Below, one piece after another: positions 14,785 to 22,404 of a stretch of 22,404 bases of DNA. This stretch comes from an uncultured Eubacterium sp. (GTDB taxonomy: Bacteria > Bacillota > Clostridia > Lachnospirales > Lachnospiraceae). The notes under the pieces are model-generated. The model saw only the letters and a list, made by a program, of their open reading frames with translations, was not told where the DNA came from and made no database searches. The position numbers were made by a program, and so were the translations under genes. The stretch covers positions 1 through 22,404 of the forward strand of contig CAJUIH010000056.1 of NCBI GenBank assembly GCA_910586045.1, read 5' to 3'. Numbering within the stretch: the first letter of the stretch is position 1; each line of letters starts with the position of its first letter.

Positions 14785-16857
14785 TCATAAATTCAGCCGC
14801 TCCAACTGGCCGCCCATAAACATACACGCTTTTTCCCGCAAATTTTTGTGTTCCGGCAATTCCAGCGACGGATCGCGCGCTAATATCCGCTGCACTTCTT
14901 TGGATGCCATCTGAAGCACATCTGAATCCTGGTAAATATCCGCAAGCTGGAACGCCAGATCTCCGCTTTGGCGGATCCCAAAGAAATCCCCTGGCCCGCG
15001 CAGCTTTAAATCTTCACTCGCAATCCGAAACCCATCATTTGTCTGTTTTAGTATTTCCAGACGCTTTGCCGACCCTTTTTCCTGCGAGGTATGGATCAGA
15101 ATACAATAAGACTGCGCATCCCCGCGCCCTACCCGTCCGCGGAGCTGATGAAGCTGCGCCAGTCCAAACCGCTGGGCATCTTCGATCATCATGACCGTTG
15201 CATTCGGCACGTTAACGCCGACTTCCACAACGGTGGTAGAAACGAGCACCTGGATTTCATTCGCTGCAAACGATTCCATAATCTTATTTTTCAGTTCCGG
15301 GCGCATCTTTCCATGCAGGCATGCTACTGTAATCGAATCCGGCAGTACTTCCTGCAGCCTGTGCGTATAGGAAATCACATCTTCCCCTTGCGCGTATTCG
15401 CTTTCTTCCACAAGCGGACAGATCACATACGCCTGATGCCCGGCCTCTGCCTCGCGCCGGATAAACGCATAGGCGTTCGGCCGCCATTCAGTGCCGACGA
15501 CACAGTTTTTAATCGGAAGCCTTTGGGCCGGAACCTCGTCAATGACAGAAATGTCCAAATCGCCGTATAAAATAATCGCAAGCGTCCTTGGGATCGGCGT
15601 CGCGCTCATAACTAAAATATGCGGATTGTGCCCTTTATAAGAAAACGTTTCCCGCTGCCTGACCCCGAACCGATGCTGTTCATCCGTTACGACAAGCGCA
15701 AGGCTGTCATAAACCGCCTGCTCCTGAAATAACGCGTGGGTGCCGATCACCATCGCATCTGAAAATAACTGCATCCGTTCATAGGCGCGCCGCTTCTGCC
15801 TTGCGGTCATAGACCCGGTCAGCAATACCAGGTGCGCCTTGACCCCAAATAAATCACAATACGAAGCAAACGTCTCGTAATGCTGCACGGCCAGTACTTC
15901 CGTTGGAGCCATAATCGCAGACTGGCAGCCGCTTTTGGACACCAGGTACATTGCCAGAAACGCAAGTACCGTTTTGCCGGAACCAACATCGCCCTGTACC
16001 AGGCGCTGCATCATATAAGGCCCGCGCAGGTCGCCGCGGATTTCCTCCAATACCCGGCTCTGCGCATTGGTCAGACGGTAAGGGAGCTTTTCCAACAGCG
16101 GTTTTAGATCCCCATCTACTACATACTGGTTTTCGATTTTCTGCCCCTGTACTTTCTGAAGCTGCACCGAAAGGGCAAACAAAAAAAACTCGTCAAATAC
16201 AAGCCGTCTGCGGGCTTTTGTCAAAGCTTCAAAGTCAGCCGGAAAATGAACATGCAAAACGGCATCGTTTAATTCTGCCAGCCCGTGTGCCTCCCGGATC
16301 TTCTGCGGCAGATATTCCGGCAGAAGCAGGTTTTGACCGAGTACCCAGCGCAGCGTTTTTTTGTACAAATTGTTTGTAAGGCCAGCCGTCAGTCCATAGA
16401 CCGGCTGTAAGGTGCCCGCTAACGCCGCGTACTGTTCGGGTGTATGAATAAGGGGCTGCTCCATCGACAGCCGCCCGCTCTTATTGAGTACACAGCCAAA
16501 TAAAATGTAAGTCTGTCCTCTTTTTAACGTATTTTTTACAAAAGGCATCCGAAACCACAAAAATTCCATGGAAACCCCCTGATGGGAGCCATTTGCAATC
16601 GTAACCGGCATCGATCGCGTATATTTTACAATCGCGGCGTTTTCTGCGCGAAAGATCACCGCCTGCCGTCTGCCCGGCGCTGCCTGGCTGATCGTACTTA
16701 TTTCAACGGGTTGTGGAAATGCCGCGTATTCTCTTGGAAAACGAAGGAGTATATCACCTATGGTGTATACTCCTATTTTTTGGAATAACAGTTCGGTTTT
16801 TGCCCCCACGCCTTTGACACTTTTGATTGGTGCGTCTATGCCTGCTGTATTGTCCAT
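14785..16857 (-). CDS. recG: ATP-dependent DNA helicase RecG
   Basis: A 690-residue superfamily 2 helicase that remodels stalled replication forks and Holliday junctions. The N-terminal wedge/OB region covers about residues 1-240, with SVKGVGAKTELLFQKIGV at the start. The helicase core has Walker A GDVGSGKT (289-296), Walker B DEQH (392-395), motif III SATPIPRTL, and the RecG-typical FGVRQRE. Motif VI is QLRGRVGRG in the C-terminal third. The ATG at 16857 follows GGGGG by 5 bases and is 13 bases after the fakA-like stop. Gene order asp23-like, fakA-like, recG is the standard Firmicutes order. A strong dyad lies inside the 5' coding part. Confidence 0.96.
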   Translation of the reverse strand: MDNTAGIDAPIKSVKGVGAKTELLFQKIGVYTIGDILLRFPREYAAFPQPVEISTISQAAPGRRQAVIFRAENAAIVKYTRSMPVTIANGSHQGVSMEFLWFRMPFVKNTLKRGQTYILFGCVLNKSGRLSMEQPLIHTPEQYAALAGTLQPVYGLTAGLTNNLYKKTLRWVLGQNLLLPEYLPQKIREAHGLAELNDAVLHVHFPADFEALTKARRRLVFDEFFLFALSVQLQKVQGQKIENQYVVDGDLKPLLEKLPYRLTNAQSRVLEEIRGDLRGPYMMQRLVQGDVGSGKTVLAFLAMYLVSKSGCQSAIMAPTEVLAVQHYETFASYCDLFGVKAHLVLLTGSMTARQKRRAYERMQLFSDAMVIGTHALFQEQAVYDSLALVVTDEQHRFGVRQRETFSYKGHNPHILVMSATPIPRTLAIILYGDLDISVIDEVPAQRLPIKNCVVGTEWRPNAYAFIRREAEAGHQAYVICPLVEESEYAQGEDVISYTHRLQEVLPDSITVACLHGKMRPELKNKIMESFAANEIQVLVSTTVVEVGVNVPNATVMMIEDAQRFGLAQLHQLRGRVGRGDAQSYCILIHTSQEKGSAKRLEILKQTNDGFRIASEDLKLRGPGDFFGIRQSGDLAFQLADIYQDSDVLQMASKEVQRILARDPSLELPEHKNLREKACMFMGGQLERLNL
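16746..16783 (+). terminator. Antisense terminator-like hairpin inside recG
   Basis: On the plus strand GGAGTATATCACC pairs with GGTGTATACTCC (12 bp, one bulged T) around a 3-base loop and is followed by TATTTTTTGG. It lies within the recG codons for about residues 28-37. It has terminator form only on the antisense strand. Confidence 0.45.
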
Positions 16858-16870
16858 TGTATCCCCCGGA

Positions 16871-18547
16871 TCATTCGACCGAAATCAAATAGTAATAAAT
16901 CGGCTGCCCGCCGTACTGCACTTCCACCTCAAGGTCTTCATGCCGGTCCATTAGCTTTTGCGCAATGGCCTGTGCGTCCTCCTCTTTGACGTCTTCTCCG
17001 TAAAAAATGCTGACGATCGCGGAATCCTCTTCCACCATGCATTCCGCCATTTCCAGCGTTACTTTGTCCAGTTCTTTCCCGACCGCGAGAATCGTGCGGT
17101 CCCCGATTCCCATATAATCGTCCTGCCTGATTTCCTTATCGTCAATGACCGTATCACGTACGGCATAGGTAACCTGTCCCGTCTTTACATGTTTGATCTC
17201 TTCCAGCATACGGTCCCGGTTGTCCTCTACGCTTTGCTCCGGAATATAATTGATAAGCGCCGTGATTCCCTGCGGAATTGTTTTCGTCGGAATGACATGG
17301 ATTTTTTGCTGTTCGCATAAATCCGCCGCCTGGTCCGCTGCCAAAATAATATTTTTGTTATTCGGCAAAACGAAAACATGGTCCGCATGCACCCGGTTTA
17401 CGGCGTTTAAAATATCCTCGGTACTCGGGTTCATCGTCTGCCCGCCCTCGATAATATAATCGGCGCCCAGCCCCTTAAATACTTCGCTTAAACCGCTGCC
17501 TGCCGATACGGCGATAAAACCTGCTTCCTTATAAGGCACGTCCTCCTTGGATTCAGCGGCCGCCTCCTGCTGTGCCGCGAGCTTTTCCGCGTCCTTAATC
17601 AGCCGTTCCTGGTGCTCTTCGCGCATATTGTCGATTTTGATTTTACTTAAAGATCCATGCTTCAATGCTTCCTGGATGGCAAGTCCCGGATCATTGGTAT
17701 GTACATGGGTCTTTACGATTTCATCGTCCGCCACTACCACGATCGAGTCACCAATAGATTCTAAAAATGATTTGTAACCGCGTTCTTCGCCCTCGGCCAG
17801 CGCCTTATGCAGCACAATAATAAATTCCGTACAATAGCCGAATTTGATTTCCGCTTCGGTTTCCTTTGTAATCTTTGTCACCGATGTCTGCGGCTGGGCC
17901 TGCAGCTCATAATCCATTTCCCTGCCGAGCAGCGCGTCATAGGCGCCCTGCAAAATAACGACAAGCCCCTGCCCGCCGGAATCTACCACACCGGCCTGCT
18001 TTAATACTGGAAGCATATCCGGCGTCTTTTGCAGCACCGTTTCGGCTTCCTTGATTACCTCGTCGATAAAGTAAATAAGGTCGTCCGTTTCTTCCGCCAG
18101 TTCCGCCGCTTTATCCGCCGCTCCCCTCGCAACCGTAAGGATCGTGCCTTCTTTTGGCTTCATAACCGCCTTATACGCGGTCTCCACACCCTTTTGGATG
18201 GCACGCGAAAGTACCGGAACCGTAATTTCCGATTCCTTTCCGATCACTTTTGAAAAACCGCGGAACAACTGTGATAAAATAACGCCGGAATTTCCCCTTG
18301 CCCCGCGCAGCGAACCGGAAGAAATCGCCTTTGCCATCAGCGCCATATCCGGCGATTTCAGCGCGTCCACTTCCTTTGCGGCCGACAGGATGGTCATGGA
18401 CATATTCGTACCGGTATCTCCGTCAGGGACCGGGAATACATTTAACTCATTGATCCATTCCTTTTTGGACTCCAGATTTTTTGCGCCGTTTAAAAACATT
18501 TTCGCCAAAACCGCAGCGTCTATTGCAGTTACCGAATTGATTTCCAC
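16871..18547 (-). CDS. fakA: DAK2-domain protein, FakA-like fatty acid kinase (YloV family)
   Basis: A 558-residue DhaL/DAK2 protein. In Firmicutes FakA phosphorylates fatty acids held by a FakB partner for phospholipid synthesis. The nucleotide-binding DhaL part is N-terminal: NVFPVPDGDTGTNMSMT (Asp42 and Asp44 are metal ligands) and SGSLRGARGNSGVILSQ (about 77-93). VVDSGGQGLVV at about 187-197 ends the domain. The rest (about 250-558) is the DegV-like C-terminal region with VKTHVHTNDPG and GGQTMNPSTEDIL. The start is GTG at 18547, supported by AAGGAGGA 8 bases upstream. It begins 14 bases after the asp23-like gene. No fakB is in the window. The symbol rests on similarity and gene order. Confidence 0.87.
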   Translation of the reverse strand: MEINSVTAIDAAVLAKMFLNGAKNLESKKEWINELNVFPVPDGDTGTNMSMTILSAAKEVDALKSPDMALMAKAISSGSLRGARGNSGVILSQLFRGFSKVIGKESEITVPVLSRAIQKGVETAYKAVMKPKEGTILTVARGAADKAAELAEETDDLIYFIDEVIKEAETVLQKTPDMLPVLKQAGVVDSGGQGLVVILQGAYDALLGREMDYELQAQPQTSVTKITKETEAEIKFGYCTEFIIVLHKALAEGEERGYKSFLESIGDSIVVVADDEIVKTHVHTNDPGLAIQEALKHGSLSKIKIDNMREEHQERLIKDAEKLAAQQEAAAESKEDVPYKEAGFIAVSAGSGLSEVFKGLGADYIIEGGQTMNPSTEDILNAVNRVHADHVFVLPNNKNIILAADQAADLCEQQKIHVIPTKTIPQGITALINYIPEQSVEDNRDRMLEEIKHVKTGQVTYAVRDTVIDDKEIRQDDYMGIGDRTILAVGKELDKVTLEMAECMVEEDSAIVSIFYGEDVKEEDAQAIAQKLMDRHEDLEVEVQYGGQPIYYYLISVE

Positions 18548-18561
18548 TTTTTGAATCCTCC

Positions 18562-18921
18562 TTAATCAATCACTCGCACGCCTTCAACAAAAATGTTGAT
18601 TTTTTTGATGTGCATTCCCGTGAACTCTTCTACACGATATCGGACCGTACTGATCAGATTGTCCGTTACCGTGTTGATACTCACGCCATAGGAAATAATG
18701 ACATGAAAATCGATTGTAATCTCATTATTCTCATCAACGGCTACATTAATCCCATGGGTCAGGTAATCTTTTTTTAATAGTTTGACGATACCGTCTTTCA
18801 CATTCACAGCCGCCATGCCGACAATGCCAAAACACTCGACCGCAACGGAGCCGGCATAGGTCGCGATTACATCCGTCCCTATGATCACCCTGCCATATTC
18901 ATTTTCAAATTGACCTTTCAT
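18562..18921 (-). CDS. Asp23/Gls24 family envelope stress-type protein (YloU-like)
   Basis: A 119-residue Asp23/Gls24 protein. The sequence runs GRVIIGTDVIATYAGSVAVE at the start, then GIVGMAA, then a basic segment and IDFHVIISYGVSINTV. It ends HIKKINIFVEGVRVID, which is typical of this group. These small cytosolic or membrane-associated proteins are linked with envelope stress and lipid metabolism, and the gene normally stands before the fakA homolog, as here. The ATG follows GGAGG by about 6 bases. A perfect -10 box (TATAAT) on the minus strand lies upstream at 18966-18971, divergent from rpmB. Confidence 0.9.
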   Translation of the reverse strand: MKGQFENEYGRVIIGTDVIATYAGSVAVECFGIVGMAAVNVKDGIVKLLKKDYLTHGINVAVDENNEITIDFHVIISYGVSINTVTDNLISTVRYRVEEFTGMHIKKINIFVEGVRVID

Positions 18922-18965
18922 AGCATACCTCCAATCATTTTTATACGAACGATCCGTTAGTAGAT

Positions 18966-18971
18966 ATTATA
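18966..18971 (-). promoter_or_regulatory. -10 element of the asp23-fakA-recG operon
   Basis: TATAAT on the minus strand, 45 bases upstream of the asp23-like start. The -35 at 17 bases spacing is only TTTTCT, so this is a weak-35 promoter or needs an activator. No other -10 candidate is as good. Confidence 0.5.
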
Positions 18972-19032
18972 ACCGCTTTTTGCAAAAAAGAAAACTATAT
19001 TTTTACATTTTCGAAAAAAATGAATTTATGCC

Positions 19033-19061
19033 TTGCATTTGTCCACTTCATCTGCTAGAAT
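19033..19061 (+). promoter_or_regulatory. Sigma-A promoter of rpmB
   Basis: TTGCAT (19033-19038), a 17-base spacer and TAGAAT (19056-19061), with TG one base before the -10 box (extended -10). It gives a leader of about 85 bases. The leader contains a short hairpin, GTCTG/CAGAC (19075-19094), and two Shine-Dalgarno-like sites, AAGGAG and AAGGAGG, of which the second is at the right distance (7 bases) from rpmB. Confidence 0.75.
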
Positions 19062-19152
19062 AATCATGTTGTGAGTCTGAAAAATTTGGCAGACACATAG
19101 TTTCGAACACTTATTGATTTAGAGAATAAGGAGAAAATAAGGAGGTGTCCCT

Positions 19153-19338
19153 ATGGCAAAATGTTCAGTTTGCGGAAAAAGCGTTCTTTTCGGTAACAAT
19201 GTGAGCCATTCGCATAGAAGATCTAACAGAATGTTCAAACCAAACGTAAAACGCGTTCGTTGCAAAGTTAACGGCGGAACCCAAAAACTGTATGTATGTA
19301 CCGCATGCTTACGGTCCAATAAAGTCGAAAGAGCGTAA
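19153..19338 (+). CDS. rpmB: 50S ribosomal protein L28
   Basis: A 61-residue L28 of the large ribosomal subunit. The start MAKCSVCGKSVLFGNNVSHS is characteristic, as is the basic segment RSNRMFKPNVKRVRCKVNGG. It is the four-cysteine, zinc-ribbon (C+) form: Cys4 and Cys7 near the start and the pair in YVCTACLRS near the end. The ATG follows AAGGAGG by 7 bases. It is divergent from the asp23-like gene, the usual Firmicutes arrangement, and ends in a strong terminator about 90 bases downstream. Confidence 0.97.
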   Translation: MAKCSVCGKSVLFGNNVSHSHRRSNRMFKPNVKRVRCKVNGGTQKLYVCTACLRSNKVERA

Positions 19339-19346
19339 AAGCATAA

Positions 19347-19414
19347 GAACGGTATGTAAAGTACCTGTACAAAAGAAAAACAAACCGATGGTCCGGGTTC
19401 GTTATATGCCGTTC
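19347..19414 (+). other. Structured 3' region between rpmB and its terminator
   Basis: GAACGGTAT (19347-19355) can pair with ATGCCGTTC (19406-19414), nine pairs with one G-U. Inside it AACAAACC can pair with GGTTCGTT (one mismatch). The segment GCCGTTC can instead pair with GGACGGC (19457-19463), which is the 3' arm of the terminator, so two exclusive folds are possible. Confidence 0.4.
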
Positions 19415-19430
19415 CCATTATGCAAAAAGA

Positions 19431-19470
19431 AGCTGCTGCAAATGTGAAATCATTGCGGACGGCTTTTTTT
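19431..19470 (+). terminator. Intrinsic terminator of rpmB
   Basis: AGCTGCTGCAA (19431-19441) pairs with TTGCGGACGGCT (19453-19464), eleven pairs with one bulged A and three G-U pairs, followed by seven T residues. Confidence 0.85.
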
Positions 19471-19583
19471 ATACCGCTTTTTGCGCAATTTTATGAATTT
19501 GCCCATTCTGCGCACATATAATGAAAGTAATACGGGAAACGGCCGGACCTTTCCGCCGTTTCAATAGAATCGAAGTGTCTGTT

Positions 19584-19718
19584 ATGAAAAAAATCTGTGG
19601 ATTTGCAATGTTTTGGGTGGCGGTCGGCATGGTAGTTATGATGTTTATCCCGGAAACATGGATTGCCCTGTTCCTCATATGCACACTGCTTATTGTCGGA
19701 TATAACCTGTTCTGTTAA
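19584..19718 (+). CDS. Small two-helix membrane protein, unknown function
   Basis: A 44-residue protein starting MKKICGFAMFWVAVGMVVMM. It has two hydrophobic segments of about 15-18 residues, at roughly 5-21 and 26-42, separated by IPETW. It ends LIVGYNLFC. The ATG at 19584 is preferred over one 21 codons upstream because the Lys-Lys start directly precedes the first hydrophobic segment and neither site has a strong ribosome binding site. It ends 58 bases before the response regulator, so it may belong to the same transcript. I do not recognise a named family. It may be inner-membrane bound and could modulate the adjacent histidine kinase, but nothing in the sequence proves this. Confidence 0.55.
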   Translation: MKKICGFAMFWVAVGMVVMMFIPETWIALFLICTLLIVGYNLFC

Positions 19719-19776
19719 AAGCAAAACCTGCCCTGCGCCAAAAAGCCACAATGGATCCATACGGGAGGTACTGTCT

Positions 19777-20463
19777 ATGAAAACACTTTTGATTGCGGAT
19801 GACCACGAACAGATCGTGGATGTATTAAAGGAATACGCCCTGAAAAACAATTACGCGGTACATACTGCCAAAACGGGCATACAGGCGTTGGAAAAATTTG
19901 ACGCCTGTCATTTTGACGCCGTCCTGCTGGATGTTATGATGCCGGAAATGGACGGTTTTGAAGTCTGCCGCCAGATCCGCAAAAAATCCATGGTACCGAT
20001 TATTATGATTACTGCCCGCAGCGAAGATTTTGAACGCATTATGGGCCTAGACATCGGCGCGGACGATTATGTGGTCAAGCCTTTTTCTCCATCGGAAGTC
20101 ATGGCGCGCCTTAGGGCGATCCTGCGCAGAATCGACGCGAACCAAACATCCGGCGATGTCCTTTCCAAAGGCAGCCTTTGTATCTGTCTGGACAAATACC
20201 AGACCACGGTAGACGGCATGCAGATCCATCTGACCAAAAAGGAAACCGAAATCCTGTGGCTGCTTTCTTCCCACGCCGGAACGGTTTTTTCCAGAAACCA
20301 CATCCTGGATTCTGTCTGGGGTTATGACTATTACGGAGACGACCGGACCGTAGACACCCATATCAAACGGCTGCGGGCAAAATTGGATACCGCCTGCCAT
20401 CCGGACTGGGAAATCGCTACTGTACGCGGCGTCGGATACAAGTTTGAGGTCCTGCATGCATAA
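19777..20463 (+). CDS. OmpR/PhoB-type response regulator
   Basis: A 228-residue two-component response regulator. The receiver domain (1-115) has the acidic pair Asp8-Asp9, phospho-acceptor Asp52 in LLDVMMPEMDG, Thr79 in MITARSE and Lys101 in VVKPFSPSE. The C-terminal winged-helix DNA-binding domain (about 130-225) has LTKKETEILWLL, RNHILDSVWG and RTVDTHIKRLRAKL and ends GVGYKFEV. The ATG at 19777 is used because GGGAGG lies 8 bases before it; the longer in-frame extension upstream is not conserved in type. The last codons overlap the kinase start by 8 bases, so the two are translationally coupled. The DNA targets are unknown; the secreted-protein gene downstream is one candidate. Confidence 0.95.
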   Translation: MKTLLIADDHEQIVDVLKEYALKNNYAVHTAKTGIQALEKFDACHFDAVLLDVMMPEMDGFEVCRQIRKKSMVPIIMITARSEDFERIMGLDIGADDYVVKPFSPSEVMARLRAILRRIDANQTSGDVLSKGSLCICLDKYQTTVDGMQIHLTKKETEILWLLSSHAGTVFSRNHILDSVWGYDYYGDDRTVDTHIKRLRAKLDTACHPDWEIATVRGVGYKFEVLHA

Positions 20464-21895
20464 AATCACAAAAAAATTATTCGGTTATTTTACCATACTG
20501 CTCGTATTTTTTGCTGTAACCGCGTTTCTCGGCTTTTGGGGCGTATTCCGGCATTTTACGTTCGAGCACTTGACGAATGAATTAACAGACAGGGCATTGG
20601 TCATCCGAAACCAGTTGGAACAATTTTTGGATACCACGCCCGGCTCCTCTCATGGACAAGGCCAAGGACGCGGCGCCTACCTGCGGTTTGTAAACGACAT
20701 TGCCATGGCAGACGCTTATATTCTAGACGCGGATGGAAATCCTTTTTCCTATGGGCGGCAGGGCAGCGCCGGAAATATTCCTACCGACGAAATTTTGGAA
20801 TTTGCACGGCCTGTTTTCACAGAAGGCACTACACAGTCTGCCCGCCGCAAAAGCGCGGACGGACATAAGATCTTTTACGTCGGCATGCCGGTATTTCAAA
20901 ACGGCCAGGTTTTTCTTGCCGTCATTATCCGGGATACGGCGGACAGCAACCAGGAGAGCTTCTTGCTTGCCATTTCTATTTTAGGTATCTGCCTGCTGCT
21001 CGTACTCTTTGTGTCCGGCTTCCTATCTTTCCTTTTATCCAGACGTTTTATCCAGCCGATCCAGCAGATTGCCTGCACGGCAAAAGAACTGGCGAACGGA
21101 AATTACCAGGCCAAGACAAACGTACAGGATCCGACGGAACTGGGCGGACTGGCGGACGAAATGGATCTGCTGGCAAAGAAACTGGAACAGGCCCGCCAGG
21201 AAAGCAGCAAGCTGGAACAGATGCAGAACAACTATATTTCCAACATCTCACACGAGCTGCGCACGCCTGTAACCGTAATCCGCAGTTCTCTGGAAGCTGT
21301 ATGCGACGGTATTGTAACCGGAGAAAAAGCCGCCGAATACCAGCGCCAGATGCTGGCCGAATGTATCTCGCTGCAACGTTTGGTCAATGATATGCTGGAA
21401 TTGTCCCGCCTGCAGAATAATGACTTTCCGATCGAGGAAGAACGCATGGATATTCAAATGGCGCTGGCTGACGCCATACGGGCCGTACGTGTGATCGCCC
21501 AAAAAAAGTCAATTACGATCCTGTTTGAACCGGAACCTGTCTCGTACCTTATGGACGGTGATTACGGCCGCCTGCGCCAGATGTTTATTGCCGCGCTGGA
21601 TAATGCCATCAAATACTCCCCTGCCCATACATCCATCCTCGTCACACGAAATATCCAGGCAGACTGCCTTCATATTTCGATCAAAGACCACGGGCGCGGA
21701 ATCGCCAAGGAAGATCTGGCGCATATTTTCGAACGGTTTTACCGCTGCGGGCATAACCGCGAAAACGGATCCGGGCTTGGACTTGCCATTATCAAAAACA
21801 TCGCGCAGCGGCACAGCATTACCGTCCAGGTCGAAAGCGACGGGGAAACTGGTACAGAAATTTTGTTCCATATCCCAAACGTCTGTAAAATGTAA
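20456..21895 (+). CDS. Membrane sensor histidine kinase
   Basis: A 479-residue sensor kinase. One membrane helix lies at about residues 8-31 and a second at about 168-196, which leaves an extracytoplasmic sensor region of about 135 residues. A HAMP linker follows (about 197-248). The HisKA dimerisation domain has NISHELRTPVTVI with phospho-acceptor His266. The ATPase domain shows the N box ALDNAIKYSP (Asn383), G1 DHGRGI, F box FERFYR and G2 GSGLGLAI. All catalytic motifs are intact. The ATG at 20456 lies inside the end of the response regulator gene, with GAGGT just before it. The sensor region has a Gly/Gln-rich piece (SSHGQGQGRG, 64-73) but no domain I can name. The signal is unknown. Confidence 0.94.
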   Translation: MHKITKKLFGYFTILLVFFAVTAFLGFWGVFRHFTFEHLTNELTDRALVIRNQLEQFLDTTPGSSHGQGQGRGAYLRFVNDIAMADAYILDADGNPFSYGRQGSAGNIPTDEILEFARPVFTEGTTQSARRKSADGHKIFYVGMPVFQNGQVFLAVIIRDTADSNQESFLLAISILGICLLLVLFVSGFLSFLLSRRFIQPIQQIACTAKELANGNYQAKTNVQDPTELGGLADEMDLLAKKLEQARQESSKLEQMQNNYISNISHELRTPVTVIRSSLEAVCDGIVTGEKAAEYQRQMLAECISLQRLVNDMLELSRLQNNDFPIEEERMDIQMALADAIRAVRVIAQKKSITILFEPEPVSYLMDGDYGRLRQMFIAALDNAIKYSPAHTSILVTRNIQADCLHISIKDHGRGIAKEDLAHIFERFYRCGHNRENGSGLGLAIIKNIAQRHSITVQVESDGETGTEILFHIPNVCKM

Positions 21896-22014
21896 CATAA
21901 GTGTACAGAAAATGCCATCAAAAAGACATAATTCTTTTCTATGCTGTATGCAGGCCAAGAAACAATAAATCGGCTTGGCAGACAACGATTACCATCATAA
22001 GGAGGAACGAAAAA

Positions 22015-22338
22015 ATGAAACGAAAACTATTTGTATGGATGATGGCAGCGGCAGCTTCCCTCTGCCTGATTACGCCGGCAGCCGCAGCCACTCCAAAAAA
22101 GACAGCCGCGGTCAGATATTACACAGACAAAAATAAAGACGGAATCTGCGATTATTTTGTCGACAGCAATAAAGACAGAATCTGTGACCACTGCAACTGG
22201 AATGGCGGACTGGGGCGAAACCGCGGCAGATATTTCGTAGACAGCAACGGAGATGGAATTTGTGACAACTATCAAAATGGCGTCTGCGGAGGCAGAGGAT
22301 CTGGCAGAGGTTATGGTAGGAGATGCGGCAGATTTTAA
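22015..22338 (+). CDS. Small secreted protein with DxNxDGxCD repeats
   Basis: A 107-residue protein with a clear signal peptide: MKRKLFVW, a hydrophobic core AAAASLCLI, then TPAAAA-TP, so cleavage near residue 25 is likely. The mature part holds three copies of Y-x-D-x-N-x-D-x-I-C-D, at about residues 36-46, 48-58 and 74-84. These resemble the calcium-binding loop of EF-hand, dockerin and thrombospondin type 3 repeats. The second copy has Arg where the others have Gly. The cysteines sit one per repeat plus Cys60, Cys91 and Cys104. The tail is Gly/Arg-rich. The ATG follows AAGGAGG about 9 bases upstream. It follows the histidine kinase by 119 bases and could be a target or ligand of that system. 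I do not recognise a named family. Confidence 0.8.
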   Translation: MKRKLFVWMMAAAASLCLITPAAAATPKKTAAVRYYTDKNKDGICDYFVDSNKDRICDHCNWNGGLGRNRGRYFVDSNGDGICDNYQNGVCGGRGSGRGYGRRCGRF

Positions 22339-22404
22339 AAGACCGCTACACTAGTGCCTTGTAAAGTTTAAAACTATATCAAACCGGACGCCGGATGGAG
22401 AAAA

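Noticed and set aside
19347..19414. tRNA-like appearance (9-bp closing stem and GGTTCG) after rpmB
   Set aside because: The arms do not fit tRNA spacing: no anticodon stem, no D arm and no proper T stem.
19119..19418. A 99-codon minus-strand frame over rpmB
   Set aside because: Antisense to the complete L28 gene and without a ribosome binding site.

Overview
The window looks like chromosomal DNA of an anaerobic, endospore-forming Clostridia species, most likely Lachnospiraceae or a close relative. This is inferred from gene content and style, not from a database search. The signs are an alpha/beta-type small acid-soluble spore protein with a sigma-G-like promoter, the block rpmB / asp23-like / fakA (yloV)-like / recG, a GGGtGRT-family protein beside a NifU-like scaffold, a Clostridia-type topoisomerase III, and strong AGGAGG ribosome binding sites throughout. 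Most genes are housekeeping. No prophage, CRISPR array, integrase, transposase, rRNA or tRNA gene was seen.

Layout. At 17-1739 (minus) lies a NifU-like Fe-S scaffold gene followed by a GGGtGRT-family gene, with a dyad symmetry in the upstream leader. At 1957-5615 (minus) is a tight run: topoisomerase III, a left-handed beta-helix (GlmU C-terminal-like) protein, and a Nudix-GNAT fusion whose GNAT part ends early. At 5708-7069 (minus) is a divergent AAA/DUF234-type ATPase, ended by a clear intrinsic terminator that abuts the topB ribosome binding site. Then comes asd (7180-8265, minus). A roughly 700-base gene-free stretch follows, carrying a leader hairpin and a 230-bp imperfect palindrome (8638-8867) with nested hairpins. 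A GNAT acetyltransferase (8973-9485, minus) closes this part.

9647-14137 (minus) looks like one transcription unit, read HD-domain hydrolase, rqcH, queH, argH, with gaps of only 16-41 bases. Its upstream region carries four 11-bp tandem repeats. The divergent SASP gene (14420-14629, plus) has a sigma-G-like promoter and a hairpin at its predicted RNA 5' end. 14785-18921 (minus) is asp23-like, fakA-like, recG, divergent from rpmB (19153-19338, plus). rpmB has a good sigma-A promoter and a strong terminator. From 19584 to the end (plus) there is a small two-helix membrane protein, an OmpR-type response regulator overlapping its sensor histidine kinase, and a small secreted protein with DxNxDGxCD repeats.

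The genes cover Fe-S biogenesis, amino-acid biosynthesis (asd, argH), queuosine synthesis (queH), ribosome quality control (rqcH), DNA repair and topology (recG, topB), fatty-acid phosphorylation (fakA-like), sporulation and envelope signalling. The least explained items are the 230-bp palindrome, the TCS with its repeat-containing secreted neighbour, the degenerate DUF234 ATPase, and the non-canonical TOPRIM motif of the topoisomerase.
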